In this document: positions 1-6,780 of the stretch, one piece after another | How positions within the stretch are numbered: the stretch's first letter is position 1 | Layout of the letters: each line of letters opens with the position of its first letter | From: a virus | Length of the DNA: 25,850 nucleotides | IMG/VR virus record: IMGVR_UViG_3300028394_000284 | Span: 1-25,850 of that record | Direction: 5' to 3' (one strand) | Notes under the pieces: generated by a model | The model's database searches: none | Told to the model about the DNA's origin: nothing | The model's input: the letters and a program-made list of their open reading frames with translations, nothing else | Position numbers and translations under genes: made by a program

Positions 1-1
1 T

Positions 2-83
2 CGCTACGCCCGCCCGAAGAACTGGTACACGCCAAAAAATGTAACTAAACCAAAACGTAACAAAGCCCTAACAAATTGTTAGG
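2..83 (+). CDS. Possible C-terminal end of a rightward gene (partial)
   Basis: One open frame enters from the left edge and ends at a TAG within the hairpin at 64-86. It reads RYARPKNWYTPKN followed by a basic tail, which looks protein-like, but about 27 codons are too few for identification. A second frame (1-48) also ends in a stop just before the hairpin, so the true frame is unsure. It does not continue the gene cut at the right edge of the window: joining the two ends gives no sensible peptidase sequence. Confidence 0.2.
68..82. repeat. Palindrome copy 1 (CTAACA-AAT-TGTTAG)
   Basis: This is a perfect 6-bp inverted repeat around a 3-bp AT spacer. It extends outward to AGCCCTAACA/TGTTAGGGCT (64-86), a 10-bp arm in which only the spacer is unpaired. 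The longer arms could form an RNA hairpin, but no U-tract follows on the plus strand. It is one of four similar sites in the first 1.25 kb. Confidence 0.7.
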
Positions 84-106
84 GCTCAGCAAAATGTAAC
101 AGACGC

Positions 107-131
107 AAAAAAGCCCGCATAAAGCGGGCTT
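107..131 (-). terminator. Intrinsic terminator of the leftward operon
   Basis: On the minus strand, AAGCCCGC pairs with GCGGGCTT across a TTTAT loop, and the 3' arm runs into a stretch of six T (complement of 107-112). It lies 20 bases after the stop of the last leftward gene (151). A GC-rich 8-bp stem plus U-tract is a textbook intrinsic terminator. Confidence 0.88.
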
Positions 132-150
132 AGGGTTAAGAGGGTAAAGG

Positions 151-285
151 TTAGACTTTTTCGACAATGACTTTGACGTCATTCGATATGCAGACTTCAA
201 CCCACTTCATTGCATCAGTATAGTTATCAAAGGTTTTTTCGATAACGCCGAAAATCGTTTCGGGACAGGTAACAATTATTTTCAT
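151..285 (-). CDS. Small hypothetical protein (44 aa), leftward operon gene 3
   Basis: I do not recognise this protein. The start at 285 is chosen because GGGAG sits 8 bases upstream on the minus strand; a longer frame to 339 exists but has no better site and would overlap the upstream gene. The product begins MKIIVTCPETIFGVIEK and reads like a small alpha/beta fold (a beta strand, a helix around YTDAMKWVEVC, then a final VKVIVEKV strand). It follows the previous gene with one base between them, so the two are probably translated from one message. The strong terminator lies just downstream. Confidence 0.6.
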   Translation of the reverse strand: MKIIVTCPETIFGVIEKTFDNYTDAMKWVEVCISNDVKVIVEKV

Positions 286-286
286 T

Positions 287-442
287 TTAAATTCTCCCAA
301 AAGTAACACGGACAAAATCGGTAGTGTTGTTTCCAACACGGCATTGCTCCATTCGCATAGGTAAGAGCGAGGGCAACCAAGGAACAGGGTTTGCCACTAC
401 TAGCAGAGCACGAACTAAAAAAGAATCTTCACGCAAAACCAT
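287..442 (-). CDS. Small hypothetical protein (51 aa), leftward operon gene 2
   Basis: I do not recognise this protein. The start at 442 is supported by GGAG six bases upstream on the minus strand. The product begins MVLREDSFLVRALLVVANPVP and has a moderately hydrophobic, proline-containing first half, not clearly a membrane segment, then a Cys and a polar tail. It lies between tandem hairpins (463-496) and the next gene. Its 3' end contains the ribosome binding site of that gene. Opposite-strand open frames exist here but lack a good binding site. Confidence 0.45.
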   Translation of the reverse strand: MVLREDSFLVRALLVVANPVPWLPSLLPMRMEQCRVGNNTTDFVRVTFGRI

Positions 443-462
443 TTCATTCTCCAAATTAAGGG

Positions 463-477
463 CTAACATTTTGTTAG
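463..477. repeat. Palindrome copy 2 (CTAACA-TTT-TGTTAG)
   Basis: This perfect 6-bp inverted repeat with a 3-bp spacer lies in the gap between two leftward genes. Its last base is shared with the adjacent GGGGAGGG hairpin. It is followed by GGG on the plus strand, as three of the four copies are in their own orientation. Confidence 0.7.
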
Positions 478-496
478 GGGAGGGTTTCCCCTCCCC
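477..496 (-). promoter_or_regulatory. GC-rich hairpin between leftward genes
   Basis: On the minus strand GGGGAGGG pairs perfectly with CCCTCCCC around a GAAA tetraloop, six bases after the stop codon at 503. There is no U-tract, so it is not a standard terminator. GAAA loops on GC stems are very stable, so it may protect or stall the message, or reduce read-through into the two small downstream genes. It directly abuts palindrome copy 2, giving two tandem hairpins. Confidence 0.5.
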
Positions 497-502
497 TCCC
501 GA

Positions 503-1084
503 TTACTTCTTGCTTGCTTCAATCATTGCAAGGTTGACACCAAATTCTGTCAAGCCATTAGCAAGGTATGTCAAAAACTTGCCCTGCTTTTCGTTCAAAC
601 CTTCCTGACGCTTTAAGAACATATAAAGAGCAGTAGATTCCATAATACGCTCATCTACTGATTTATTGTGCTTTGCTTTGCCCTTTGGTGTGCCATCCTC
701 GTTCAATTCCTGAACATCAGGCACTTCGCCGAATAAGCCCAATTCCTTGGCATTATCTTCCGCATACTTGCGAATACGTGCTTTGACAGTGGAGAAATTA
801 GAGTACTTTTTGCCGTGCTTAGCCATATACGCCTTGTCATACTCTGCTTTGAGTAACTTCCATTCGGCATTGACGATTTTGCCCTCGTCTGTCACATCGT
901 CATGATTGAATACATACCACTTTTCAACCCCTAACAATTTGTTAGCCTGCTCTGCATAAAACTGCTCACTGCTCTCACCTATCATCGTGCCATTCGCCGC
1001 ACCCTTGCGAGCTTCGGCTAATAAGTCCTCCCGTGATAATGGTGCAATTACTTGGATGTCTGTTACTGATTGTGTTGCGTTCAT
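503..1084 (-). CDS. Hypothetical protein (193 aa), first gene of the leftward operon
   Basis: This is a solid open frame with GAGG seven bases before the ATG at 1084 on the minus strand. The product is hydrophilic, probably mostly helical and soluble, with many Lys/Glu/Asp and no signal peptide or membrane segment. Residues around 75-110 (KLLKAEYDKAYMAKHGKKY, then KARIRKYAED) are basic and could touch nucleic acid, but no known motif is visible. Palindrome copy 3 lies inside the gene. Its position, divergent from the late genes, suggests an early or regulatory role, which is inference from context only. Confidence 0.75.
   Translation of the reverse strand: MNATQSVTDIQVIAPLSREDLLAEARKGAANGTMIGESSEQFYAEQANKLLGVEKWYVFNHDDVTDEGKIVNAEWKLLKAEYDKAYMAKHGKKYSNFSTVKARIRKYAEDNAKELGLFGEVPDVQELNEDGTPKGKAKHNKSVDERIMESTALYMFLKRQEGLNEKQGKFLTYLANGLTEFGVNLAMIEASKK
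931..945. repeat. Palindrome copy 3 (CTAACA-ATT-TGTTAG), inside a gene
   Basis: This is a perfect copy inside the 193-aa leftward gene, in its N-K-L-L-G codons. In the opposite orientation to the others it is followed by GGGG on the minus strand. A copy inside a reading frame argues against a simple terminator role for the family. Confidence 0.65.
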
Positions 1085-1107
1085 TCTGATACCTCATTAC
1101 ATCTAAC

Positions 1108-1127
1108 ACCTAGAAACCCTGCTAGGT
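1108..1127. promoter_or_regulatory. Operator-like inverted repeat upstream of the leftward operon
   Basis: ACCTAG and CTAGGT form a perfect 6-bp inverted repeat around 8 bases. It lies 24-43 bases upstream of the leftward start codon and downstream of the candidate promoter at 1161-1190. This would be a suitable place for a repressor site or a leader hairpin. Confidence 0.35.
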
Positions 1128-1160
1128 CAGGATACATAGCATTTTGCTTTGTATGATTGG

Positions 1161-1190
1161 ATTTTACCTCAAATCGTACCACAAAATCAA
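1161..1190 (-). promoter_or_regulatory. Candidate sigma70 promoter for the leftward operon
   Basis: On the minus strand TTGATT (complement of 1185-1190) and TAAAAT (complement of 1161-1166) are separated by 18 bases. They match four and five of six consensus positions. It would start transcription near 1154, giving a leader of about 70 bases that includes the ACCTAG inverted repeat. Confidence 0.4.
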
Positions 1191-1224
1191 GTCTATGAGA
1201 AACAAAATTTAATAGGGGCAGGAT

Positions 1225-1239
1225 ATAACAAAATGTTAG
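1225..1239. repeat. Palindrome copy 4 (ATAACA-AAA-TGTTAG), one mismatch
   Basis: This has the same architecture as the other three sites with a single mismatch in the left arm, and is followed by GGGG. It lies in the divergent control region upstream of both the leftward promoter candidate and the terminase genes. Confidence 0.6.
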
Positions 1240-1467
1240 GGGTACTAGGGTTTACCCCCACCACCCCAAAAAATAAAATAGGGGAGGTAGGGGCCCTTAC
1301 ACACTGTGTTGCACGAACGATACCCAGCTACATAATTTTCATAACAATACCCCCCTCCCCCTTCATTTTTCTGAGGTATTTCTAGCCGTTGGCATTTACG
1401 CCAACACCCCCCGTCACTTTTTATTTTGCCTAGCCCCCCACCCCTATATATAAAAAATTCCGTTTTC

Positions 1468-1493
1468 TATACATGAAAGACTTGGCATGTATA
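1468..1493. promoter_or_regulatory. 8-bp inverted repeat upstream of the small terminase gene
   Basis: TATACATG (1468-1475) and CATGTATA (1486-1493) are perfect inverted repeats separated by 10 bases, ending 45 bases before the preferred terminase start. The right arm overlaps a TATAAA (1490-1495) that could be a -10 box. A dimeric DNA-binding protein here could control late transcription. An alternative ATG at 1487 lies within the right arm, which is one reason to prefer the later start. Confidence 0.45.
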
Positions 1494-1537
1494 AATTTTT
1501 TCTGTTACATTTCGGCTATCCCTTCTACCGAAGTGCC

Positions 1538-2161
1538 ATGATTCAACTTGTGCCTACTACGGAACATCCTGTTCCTTTTGATTTGTCCGATGAGCAACCT
1601 AAGACTCATGCGGATAGCATAGCTGTCGCTGTAAACACTATTGATCTTATAAATGAGCTTGGGGCCAGCGTAGATTTTGATGACGATGATCTGCATAAAG
1701 CTGCGGATCTGCTCACGGGTGCAACCAAACCAAATGCGCCTAAGACTATATCTAAGTCACACGAAGCGGCGGCGGCCCACCATCTGGTAAAGAAGTTTGA
1801 CTTCCAAGCGTTTGCCGATGCACTACAAGCCAGAAATTTCATAACAAACAAACTCGTGTTGCTTGCGGACAACGGCGACCCGAAGATTGAATTAAAAGCA
1901 CTTGAGCTTTTGGGCAAGCATTCGGACATCGGCCTCTTTACAGAACGCAGCGAGATCACTATCCACCACACAACTTCTGCATCTCTTGAGAATTCCATCA
2001 GAGAAAGAGTTAAACGCTTGCTCAACACCGACGTGTCAGACATCACTCCCTTGGATGATCTGGATGCTCAGTTAGGCGCAGTAAAAACGGAAGAGATACT
2101 TATTGCCGGTTCTGAAATGGAAGACGAAATCCCGGAATCCGAGGTACAAGATAATGAGTGA
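1538..2161 (+). CDS. Terminase small subunit (probable)
   Basis: The small terminase recognises phage DNA and recruits the large subunit for packaging. The call rests on position directly before the large terminase and on the C-terminal half. There GDPKIELKALELLGKHSDIG resembles the helical region of many small terminases, followed by a charged coiled stretch (SLENSIRERVKRLL). At 207 aa the length is normal. The N-terminal 60 residues are acidic (VDFDDDDLH). The frame is open from 1487, but those 17 extra residues are hydrophobic and overlap an inverted repeat; neither start has a strong binding site. The gene overlaps the next by 8 bases. Confidence 0.7.
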   Translation: MIQLVPTTEHPVPFDLSDEQPKTHADSIAVAVNTIDLINELGASVDFDDDDLHKAADLLTGATKPNAPKTISKSHEAAAAHHLVKKFDFQAFADALQARNFITNKLVLLADNGDPKIELKALELLGKHSDIGLFTERSEITIHHTTSASLENSIRERVKRLLNTDVSDITPLDDLDAQLGAVKTEEILIAGSEMEDEIPESEVQDNE

Positions 2162-3674
2162 GATTACTCTAAAAGACATAGAAACACTAATTAACTCGGG
2201 TAAGCTGAGCGAGTCGGACTTACGGGTACTAGAGACACAGCTAACTAAGTTAGAGAAGCTCAAAGAGCGTGAGCTTGCGCAAGAGAAGTTCATTAAGTTT
2301 GTGGAAAGGGTCTGGCCTACCTTCATTTCTGGGGCGCATCACAAAAGAATGGCCAATGCGTTTGAGCGAGTGGCTCGTGGAGAGTGCAAACGACTCATAA
2401 TTAACATGCCACCCCGCCATACTAAGTCAGAATTCGCGTCATACCTGCTTCCTGCATGGTTTTTAGGGCAGTTTCCGGGCAAAAAAGTGATTCAAGCGTC
2501 ACATACTGCTGAATTAGCGGTGGGTTTTGGTCGAAAAGTGCGAAATTTGGTGGATTCTGAGGTCTACCACGAGATTTTTCCTGATTTACACCTGCAAAGT
2601 GATTCAAAAGCTGCCGGGCGGTGGAATACCAGCAAGGGTGGCGACTACTTTGCGATTGGTGTAGGCGGTGCAGTGACCGGTAAAGGTGCTGACGTACTAA
2701 TAATAGATGATCCACACTCAGAACAAGAGGCTGCAATGGCGGCTACCAACCCTGATGTGTATGACAAGGTGTATGAGTGGTACACATCTGGCCCAAGACA
2801 GCGTTTACAGCCGGGCGGGGCTATTGTTATAGTTATGACTCGGTGGTCTCAGCGAGATTTGACCGGTCAAGTGATTAAAGCTGCCGCTTCAAGGAGCGGT
2901 GAAGAGTGGGAAGTCATCGAGTTCCCTGCAATCCTACCAAGTGGCAACCCTCTTTGGCCTCAGTTCTGGTCGATGGAGGAGTTGGATGCGCTTAGGAACG
3001 AACTGCCTAATGCCAAGTGGCAAGCGCAGTACCAACAGAATCCCGTAGGTAATGAGTCAGCTATTGTGAAGCGCGACTGGTGGAAATGGTGGGAACCCAA
3101 TCGTCCCCCCGAGTGTGAGTATGTACTTCAGACATGGGACACGGCGTTTGAGAAAAACAACAGGGCTGACTATTCCGCAGGTACGACGTGGGGGATATTT
3201 ACCAACCAAGAAGATATGACAAAAAATATCATTCTTCTAAACACATATAAGAAGCGTGTTGAGTACCCTGACCTGAAACGAGATGTGCTGGCTGAGTACA
3301 ACATGTTTGAACCAGACGGAGTGCTTATAGAGAAGAAGGCATCCGGAGCGCCGTTGATCTATGACCTAAGAGCAATGGGCATACCTGTGCAGGAGTACAC
3401 GCCGGGTAAGGGCCAAGACAAAATTGCCCGTCTTAACGCAGTCTCAGACATAATCGCGTCTGGGAAAGTATGGGTTCCACAGACTAGGTGGGCTGAAGAA
3501 TTGGTAGATGAAGTTGCGGAGTTCCCATCCGGCGAACACGATGACTTGGTTGACGCAACAACTTTAGCGCTTATGAGGTTTAGACAAGGTGGGTTCTTAC
3601 GCTTACCAAGCGACGAGCCTGAAGACGTTCAGTATTTCAAAGGTAACCGCAACGAGCGGTACTACACAGTGTAA
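2154..3674 (+). CDS. terL: Terminase large subunit (packaging ATPase and nuclease)
   Basis: This motor protein drives DNA into the prohead and cuts it. The ATPase domain shows a non-canonical Walker A (NMPPRHTKSE, about 84-93), a Walker B (VLIIDDP, 181-187) and the coupling motif MTRW (228-231). The nuclease domain shows the expected acidic residues: TWDTAF (D329), LIEKKASG (E393) and HDDLVDAT (about 462-469). At 506 aa it is full length. This architecture matches the phage terminase C-terminal family TIGR01630, by recall. The start at 2154 has GAGG nine bases upstream and overlaps the small-subunit stop. Confidence 0.95.
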   Translation: MSEITLKDIETLINSGKLSESDLRVLETQLTKLEKLKERELAQEKFIKFVERVWPTFISGAHHKRMANAFERVARGECKRLIINMPPRHTKSEFASYLLPAWFLGQFPGKKVIQASHTAELAVGFGRKVRNLVDSEVYHEIFPDLHLQSDSKAAGRWNTSKGGDYFAIGVGGAVTGKGADVLIIDDPHSEQEAAMAATNPDVYDKVYEWYTSGPRQRLQPGGAIVIVMTRWSQRDLTGQVIKAAASRSGEEWEVIEFPAILPSGNPLWPQFWSMEELDALRNELPNAKWQAQYQQNPVGNESAIVKRDWWKWWEPNRPPECEYVLQTWDTAFEKNNRADYSAGTTWGIFTNQEDMTKNIILLNTYKKRVEYPDLKRDVLAEYNMFEPDGVLIEKKASGAPLIYDLRAMGIPVQEYTPGKGQDKIARLNAVSDIIASGKVWVPQTRWAEELVDEVAEFPSGEHDDLVDATTLALMRFRQGGFLRLPSDEPEDVQYFKGNRNERYYTV

Positions 3675-3683
3675 GGACACAAA

Positions 3684-6176
3684 ATGGCAACAAGTTCAAT
3701 GGACAAAGCACTTTATCAAGCACCTATGGGTCTCTCCGACTTAGCAGAACAGCCCGATATTGAAATTGAGATTGAAGACCCCGAGTCAGTTAGCCTGCAA
3801 ATGGGCGACATTGAGATTGACTTAAAACCAAAAAAAGAAACGGCGCAAGACTTTGACGCTAACTTAGCTGAGTACATGGACGAAGCAGAGTTGGACTCGC
3901 TTGGAGCAGACTTAATTGAGGACTTTGGCAAAGACGTAATGGATCGCAAAGATTGGATCAAGACTTATGTTGATGGTCTGAAGTTGCTGGGTTTGAACTA
4001 CGAAGAGCGAACAGAACCTTGGCAGGGCGCTTGTGGTGTATTCCACCCCATGTTGACAGAGTCCGTCGTGCGGTTCCAGTCCGAAGCAATGATGGAGACG
4101 TTCCCAGCAATGGGGCCAGTCAAGACCCAGATTGTTGGCGCAATTAACTTACTTAAAGAAGAAGCTGCCGCCCGCGTGCGCGAGGACATGAACTATCAGT
4201 TAACTGAAGTGATGGTGGAGTATCGCCCCGAGCACGAGAAGATGTTGTGGTCACTGCCCCTCGCAGGTTCAGCGTTTAAGAAGGTGTACTACGACCCAGC
4301 TAAGGGTCGTCAAGTAGCAGTGTTTATTCCCGCTGAAGACATCGTCGTTCCCTACGGGGCTAGTAATCTTGAGTCAGCCGAGCGGGTTGCACATGTTATG
4401 CGTAAGACTGAAAACGAGATCAAGAAGTTGCAAGAAGCCGGGTTCTACATCGACGTGGACTTAGGCGAGCCGACACATGAGTTGGATGATATTGAGAAGC
4501 AAAAAGCTGAAGAGCAGGGTATGTCAGCTATCAACGATGATCGCTTCCGTATCTTGGAGATGCACGTTGACTTGGACTTGGCTGGGTTTGAGCATGAGGA
4601 CAAGAAGGGTAAGAAGACTGGGATTGCGTTACCCTATGTAGTTACTATTGAAAAAGGCACAGGTAAAGTTTTAGCCGTAAGGAGAAATTGGTATGAAGAC
4701 GACGAACTGCACACCAAGCGACAACACTTTGTCCACTACCAATACATCCCCGGATTTGGGTTCTATGGATATGGTCTTATCCACCTTATCGGGGGCTACG
4801 CCAAGTCCGCCACCATGCTCATCCGACAGTTGGTGGATGCTGGCACGCTATCTAACTTACCCGGAGGTCTTAAATCTCGCGGCTTACGCATTAAGGGAGA
4901 CGACACCCCCATCCAGCCCGGAGAGTTTAGAGACGTAGATGTACCAAGCGGATCAATCAGAGACAACATACTACCCCTACCGTATAAAGAACCTAGTCAG
5001 GTTCTGTTTGCACTATTCCAGAACATAGTTCAAGAAGGCCGTGCGTTTGCGTCCAGTGGCGACATGAACGTGTCTGATATGAGTACTAATGCACCGGTAG
5101 GCACAACACTAGCTCTCTTGGAGCGCACTCTTAAAGTGATGACGGCAGTGCAAGCGCGTTTGCACTACACCATGAAACAGGAGTTCAAGCTTCTCAAGAC
5201 CATCATTGCTGACTATACGCCCGAGGAGTACGACTATGAGCCAGAAGATGCAGGTCGTAAGGCCAAGAAATCAGATTACGACAGCACAGAAGTTATTCCT
5301 GTTAGTGATCCAAATGCAGCAACAATGGCACAGAAAATCGTGCAGTATCAAGCAGTTCTTCAGTTGGCTCAGTCTGCACCACAACTCTATAACTTACCTC
5401 TGTTGCATCGTCAGATGATTGAGGTGTTGGGTATCAAGAATGCTAACAAGTTAGTACCGGTGGAAGATGACCAAGTACCTACTGACCCAGTACAGGAGAA
5501 CCAGAATATCCTGATTATGAAGCCGGTCAAGGCGTTTATTGAGCAGAACCACGAAGCTCATATTCAGGCGCACATGGCAGCTATTCAGAATCCAAAGATT
5601 CAACAGTTGATGCAGATGAACCCACAAGCTCAAGCGATCATGGCAGCAGCTATGGCGCACATCAACGAACACATTGCGTTCGAGTATCGCAAGCAAATTG
5701 AGATGTCAATAGGTATGCCGCTACCCACTGAAGAGCAAAACAAACAAGTGGCTCCAGAGTTGGCGGATCGAATTGCAATGATGACCGCGCAAGCGTCACA
5801 GCAGTTGACTCAGCAGGCACAACAGCAAACTCAGCAACAACAGGCTCAACAACAAATGCAGGACCCGATTGTTCAGATGCAGATGCAAGAGTTGCAGATC
5901 AAGCAAGGCGAGTTGCAACTTAAACAGCAGAAGCAACAGATTGACGCTGCGGCAAAAGCAGACCAGATTCGTATTGAGGAGTCCCGTATTGAGGCTCAAA
6001 AAGAAATCGCTGCTATGCAGGTTGGCGCACAGACAGCCGCAAAACGAGATCAGTTAAACAAAAAAATGGAATCCGAAGGGGTTCGTATGGGTATTGATGC
6101 GGCAAAACACAAAGCGCAGATGGCTATGCAGCAAGCGCAACGAAATCAGTCTAACAACAAAGGGGGGAATAAATGA
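3684..6176 (+). CDS. Portal protein with long Gln-rich C-terminal barrel region
   Basis: The portal is the dodecameric ring at one capsid vertex through which DNA enters and leaves. Order after the large terminase, the 830-aa length and the sequence support it. An acidic N-terminus (1-80) is followed by the core (RFQSEAMMETFPAMGPVKTQ; GSAFKKVYYDP; a helix-rich clip/stem section near GFGFYGYGLIHLIGGYAKSA). The C-terminal third is predicted helical and very Gln-rich (about 695-765), as in P22-like portals that carry a long internal barrel. AAGGA precedes the ATG by six bases, and the stop overlaps the next start (ATGA). Confidence 0.9.
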   Translation: MATSSMDKALYQAPMGLSDLAEQPDIEIEIEDPESVSLQMGDIEIDLKPKKETAQDFDANLAEYMDEAELDSLGADLIEDFGKDVMDRKDWIKTYVDGLKLLGLNYEERTEPWQGACGVFHPMLTESVVRFQSEAMMETFPAMGPVKTQIVGAINLLKEEAAARVREDMNYQLTEVMVEYRPEHEKMLWSLPLAGSAFKKVYYDPAKGRQVAVFIPAEDIVVPYGASNLESAERVAHVMRKTENEIKKLQEAGFYIDVDLGEPTHELDDIEKQKAEEQGMSAINDDRFRILEMHVDLDLAGFEHEDKKGKKTGIALPYVVTIEKGTGKVLAVRRNWYEDDELHTKRQHFVHYQYIPGFGFYGYGLIHLIGGYAKSATMLIRQLVDAGTLSNLPGGLKSRGLRIKGDDTPIQPGEFRDVDVPSGSIRDNILPLPYKEPSQVLFALFQNIVQEGRAFASSGDMNVSDMSTNAPVGTTLALLERTLKVMTAVQARLHYTMKQEFKLLKTIIADYTPEEYDYEPEDAGRKAKKSDYDSTEVIPVSDPNAATMAQKIVQYQAVLQLAQSAPQLYNLPLLHRQMIEVLGIKNANKLVPVEDDQVPTDPVQENQNILIMKPVKAFIEQNHEAHIQAHMAAIQNPKIQQLMQMNPQAQAIMAAAMAHINEHIAFEYRKQIEMSIGMPLPTEEQNKQVAPELADRIAMMTAQASQQLTQQAQQQTQQQQAQQQMQDPIVQMQMQELQIKQGELQLKQQKQQIDAAAKADQIRIEESRIEAQKEIAAMQVGAQTAAKRDQLNKKMESEGVRMGIDAAKHKAQMAMQQAQRNQSNNKGGNK

Positions 6177-6367
6177 ATTCACAAGCGCTTACATACCTTT
6201 TCAAAGAAATTGACAAGTTACGCGAGGATCAAGCTATTTTTTTAAGTGGCGGTGGCGCAAAAGATTTCGCCGAGTATCGGCACGTCTGCGGAGTTATTCG
6301 GGGTCTAACTCATGCAGATCAAATTGTCAAAGACCTTGCGAAAAAAATGGAGTATTCCGATGACTGA
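6173..6367 (+). CDS. Small hypothetical protein (64 aa) between portal and co-chaperonin
   Basis: I cannot assign a function. The protein is helical (ALTYLFKEIDKLREDQ, then a helix ending in DLAKKMEYSDD) with one Cys. A purine-rich AGGGGGG lies five bases before the ATG, and both ends overlap the neighbours by a few bases, so it is translationally coupled in the head operon. Its middle, GGGAKDFAEYRHVCGVIRGL, resembles small phage head-region proteins I have seen unnamed. A role in head assembly is inferred only from position. Confidence 0.7.
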   Translation: MNSQALTYLFKEIDKLREDQAIFLSGGGAKDFAEYRHVCGVIRGLTHADQIVKDLAKKMEYSDD

Positions 6368-6770
6368 ATTTGACGTCGCTGCGGTAGATTTGTCCGGCAT
6401 TCTTAACACGAGTGCAGAGGATAAAGCGAAGCAGTTGCCCGATCCTAAAACGTTCCACCTTCTGTGCGTTGTTCCTGAAGCAATGGAAGAGTTTGCGGAT
6501 AGTGAAATTGGTATTGTTAAATCAAATCAATCTATGCACTATGAAGAAGTACTAACCCCAGTATTATTTGTAGTCAAGCTTGGCCCCGATGCTTATACAG
6601 ATATCGCCCGGTTCCCTAGTGGGCCGTCGTGCAAGGAAGGTGACTTTGTCATCGTCCGACCCAATTCAGGCACCCGTCTGAAGATTCATGGCCGCGAATT
6701 CCGCATCATTAACGATGATTCGGTTGAGGCTGTTGTGGAAGATCCGCGCGGAATTACCCGTGCTGCATAA
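6360..6770 (+). CDS. GroES-like co-chaperonin (viral Cpn10)
   Basis: GroES caps GroEL and helps fold proteins; T4 gp31 shows that a phage can supply its own version to fold its capsid protein. The C-terminal 70 residues carry the Cpn10 pattern: a glycine-proline turn (KLGPDAY, 73-79), CKEGDFVIV (91-99), then GTRLKIHGREFRIINDDSVEAVVED, equivalent to GTEVKIDGEEYLILREDDILAIIE in GroES. Residues 47-56 (DSEIGIVKSN) sit where GroES has its mobile loop and keep an I-V pair. The N-terminal 30 residues are extra. It starts at 6360 with GGAG upstream. No GroEL is visible, so it would work with the host one. Confidence 0.82.
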   Translation: MTEFDVAAVDLSGILNTSAEDKAKQLPDPKTFHLLCVVPEAMEEFADSEIGIVKSNQSMHYEEVLTPVLFVVKLGPDAYTDIARFPSGPSCKEGDFVIVRPNSGTRLKIHGREFRIINDDSVEAVVEDPRGITRAA

Positions 6771-6780
6771 GGAGTAATAC

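Larger units (their letters stand above)
1085..1537. other. Non-coding divergent control region with G/C runs
   Basis: This gap of about 450 bases separates the leftward operon from the terminase genes and holds no supported gene; the one longer open frame (1149-1385) lacks a ribosome binding site. It contains a leftward promoter candidate, the palindrome ACCTAG-N8-CTAGGT (1108-1127), palindrome copy 4, a GTTGGC/GCCAAC hairpin (1388-1405), an AT-rich patch (1445-1460) and an 8-bp inverted repeat at 1468-1493. Runs of four to six C occur at 1350-1361, 1407-1412 and 1434-1444, and runs of G at 1214-1242. Its place just before the small terminase gene fits a packaging or control site, but neither is shown. 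Confidence 0.6.

Noticed and set aside
324-608. A 94-codon rightward open frame opposite the leftward operon
   Set aside because: It lacks a binding site and lies antisense to three leftward genes that have good start signals and a terminator.
1149-1385. A 78-codon rightward open frame in the divergent control region
   Set aside because: No ribosome binding site, translation runs through the G/C tracts, and the codons give an implausible composition; the region also carries promoter and repeat signals.
1487-1537. Extended N-terminus of the small terminase
   Set aside because: The 17 extra residues are hydrophobic and unlike the rest, and the ATG lies in an inverted repeat. The evidence is not decisive, so the extension remains possible.
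5445-5456. CTAACAAGTTAG in the portal gene as a fifth palindrome copy
   Set aside because: The arms and spacing differ from the 6-3-6 pattern, and a single weak match inside a large gene is expected by chance.
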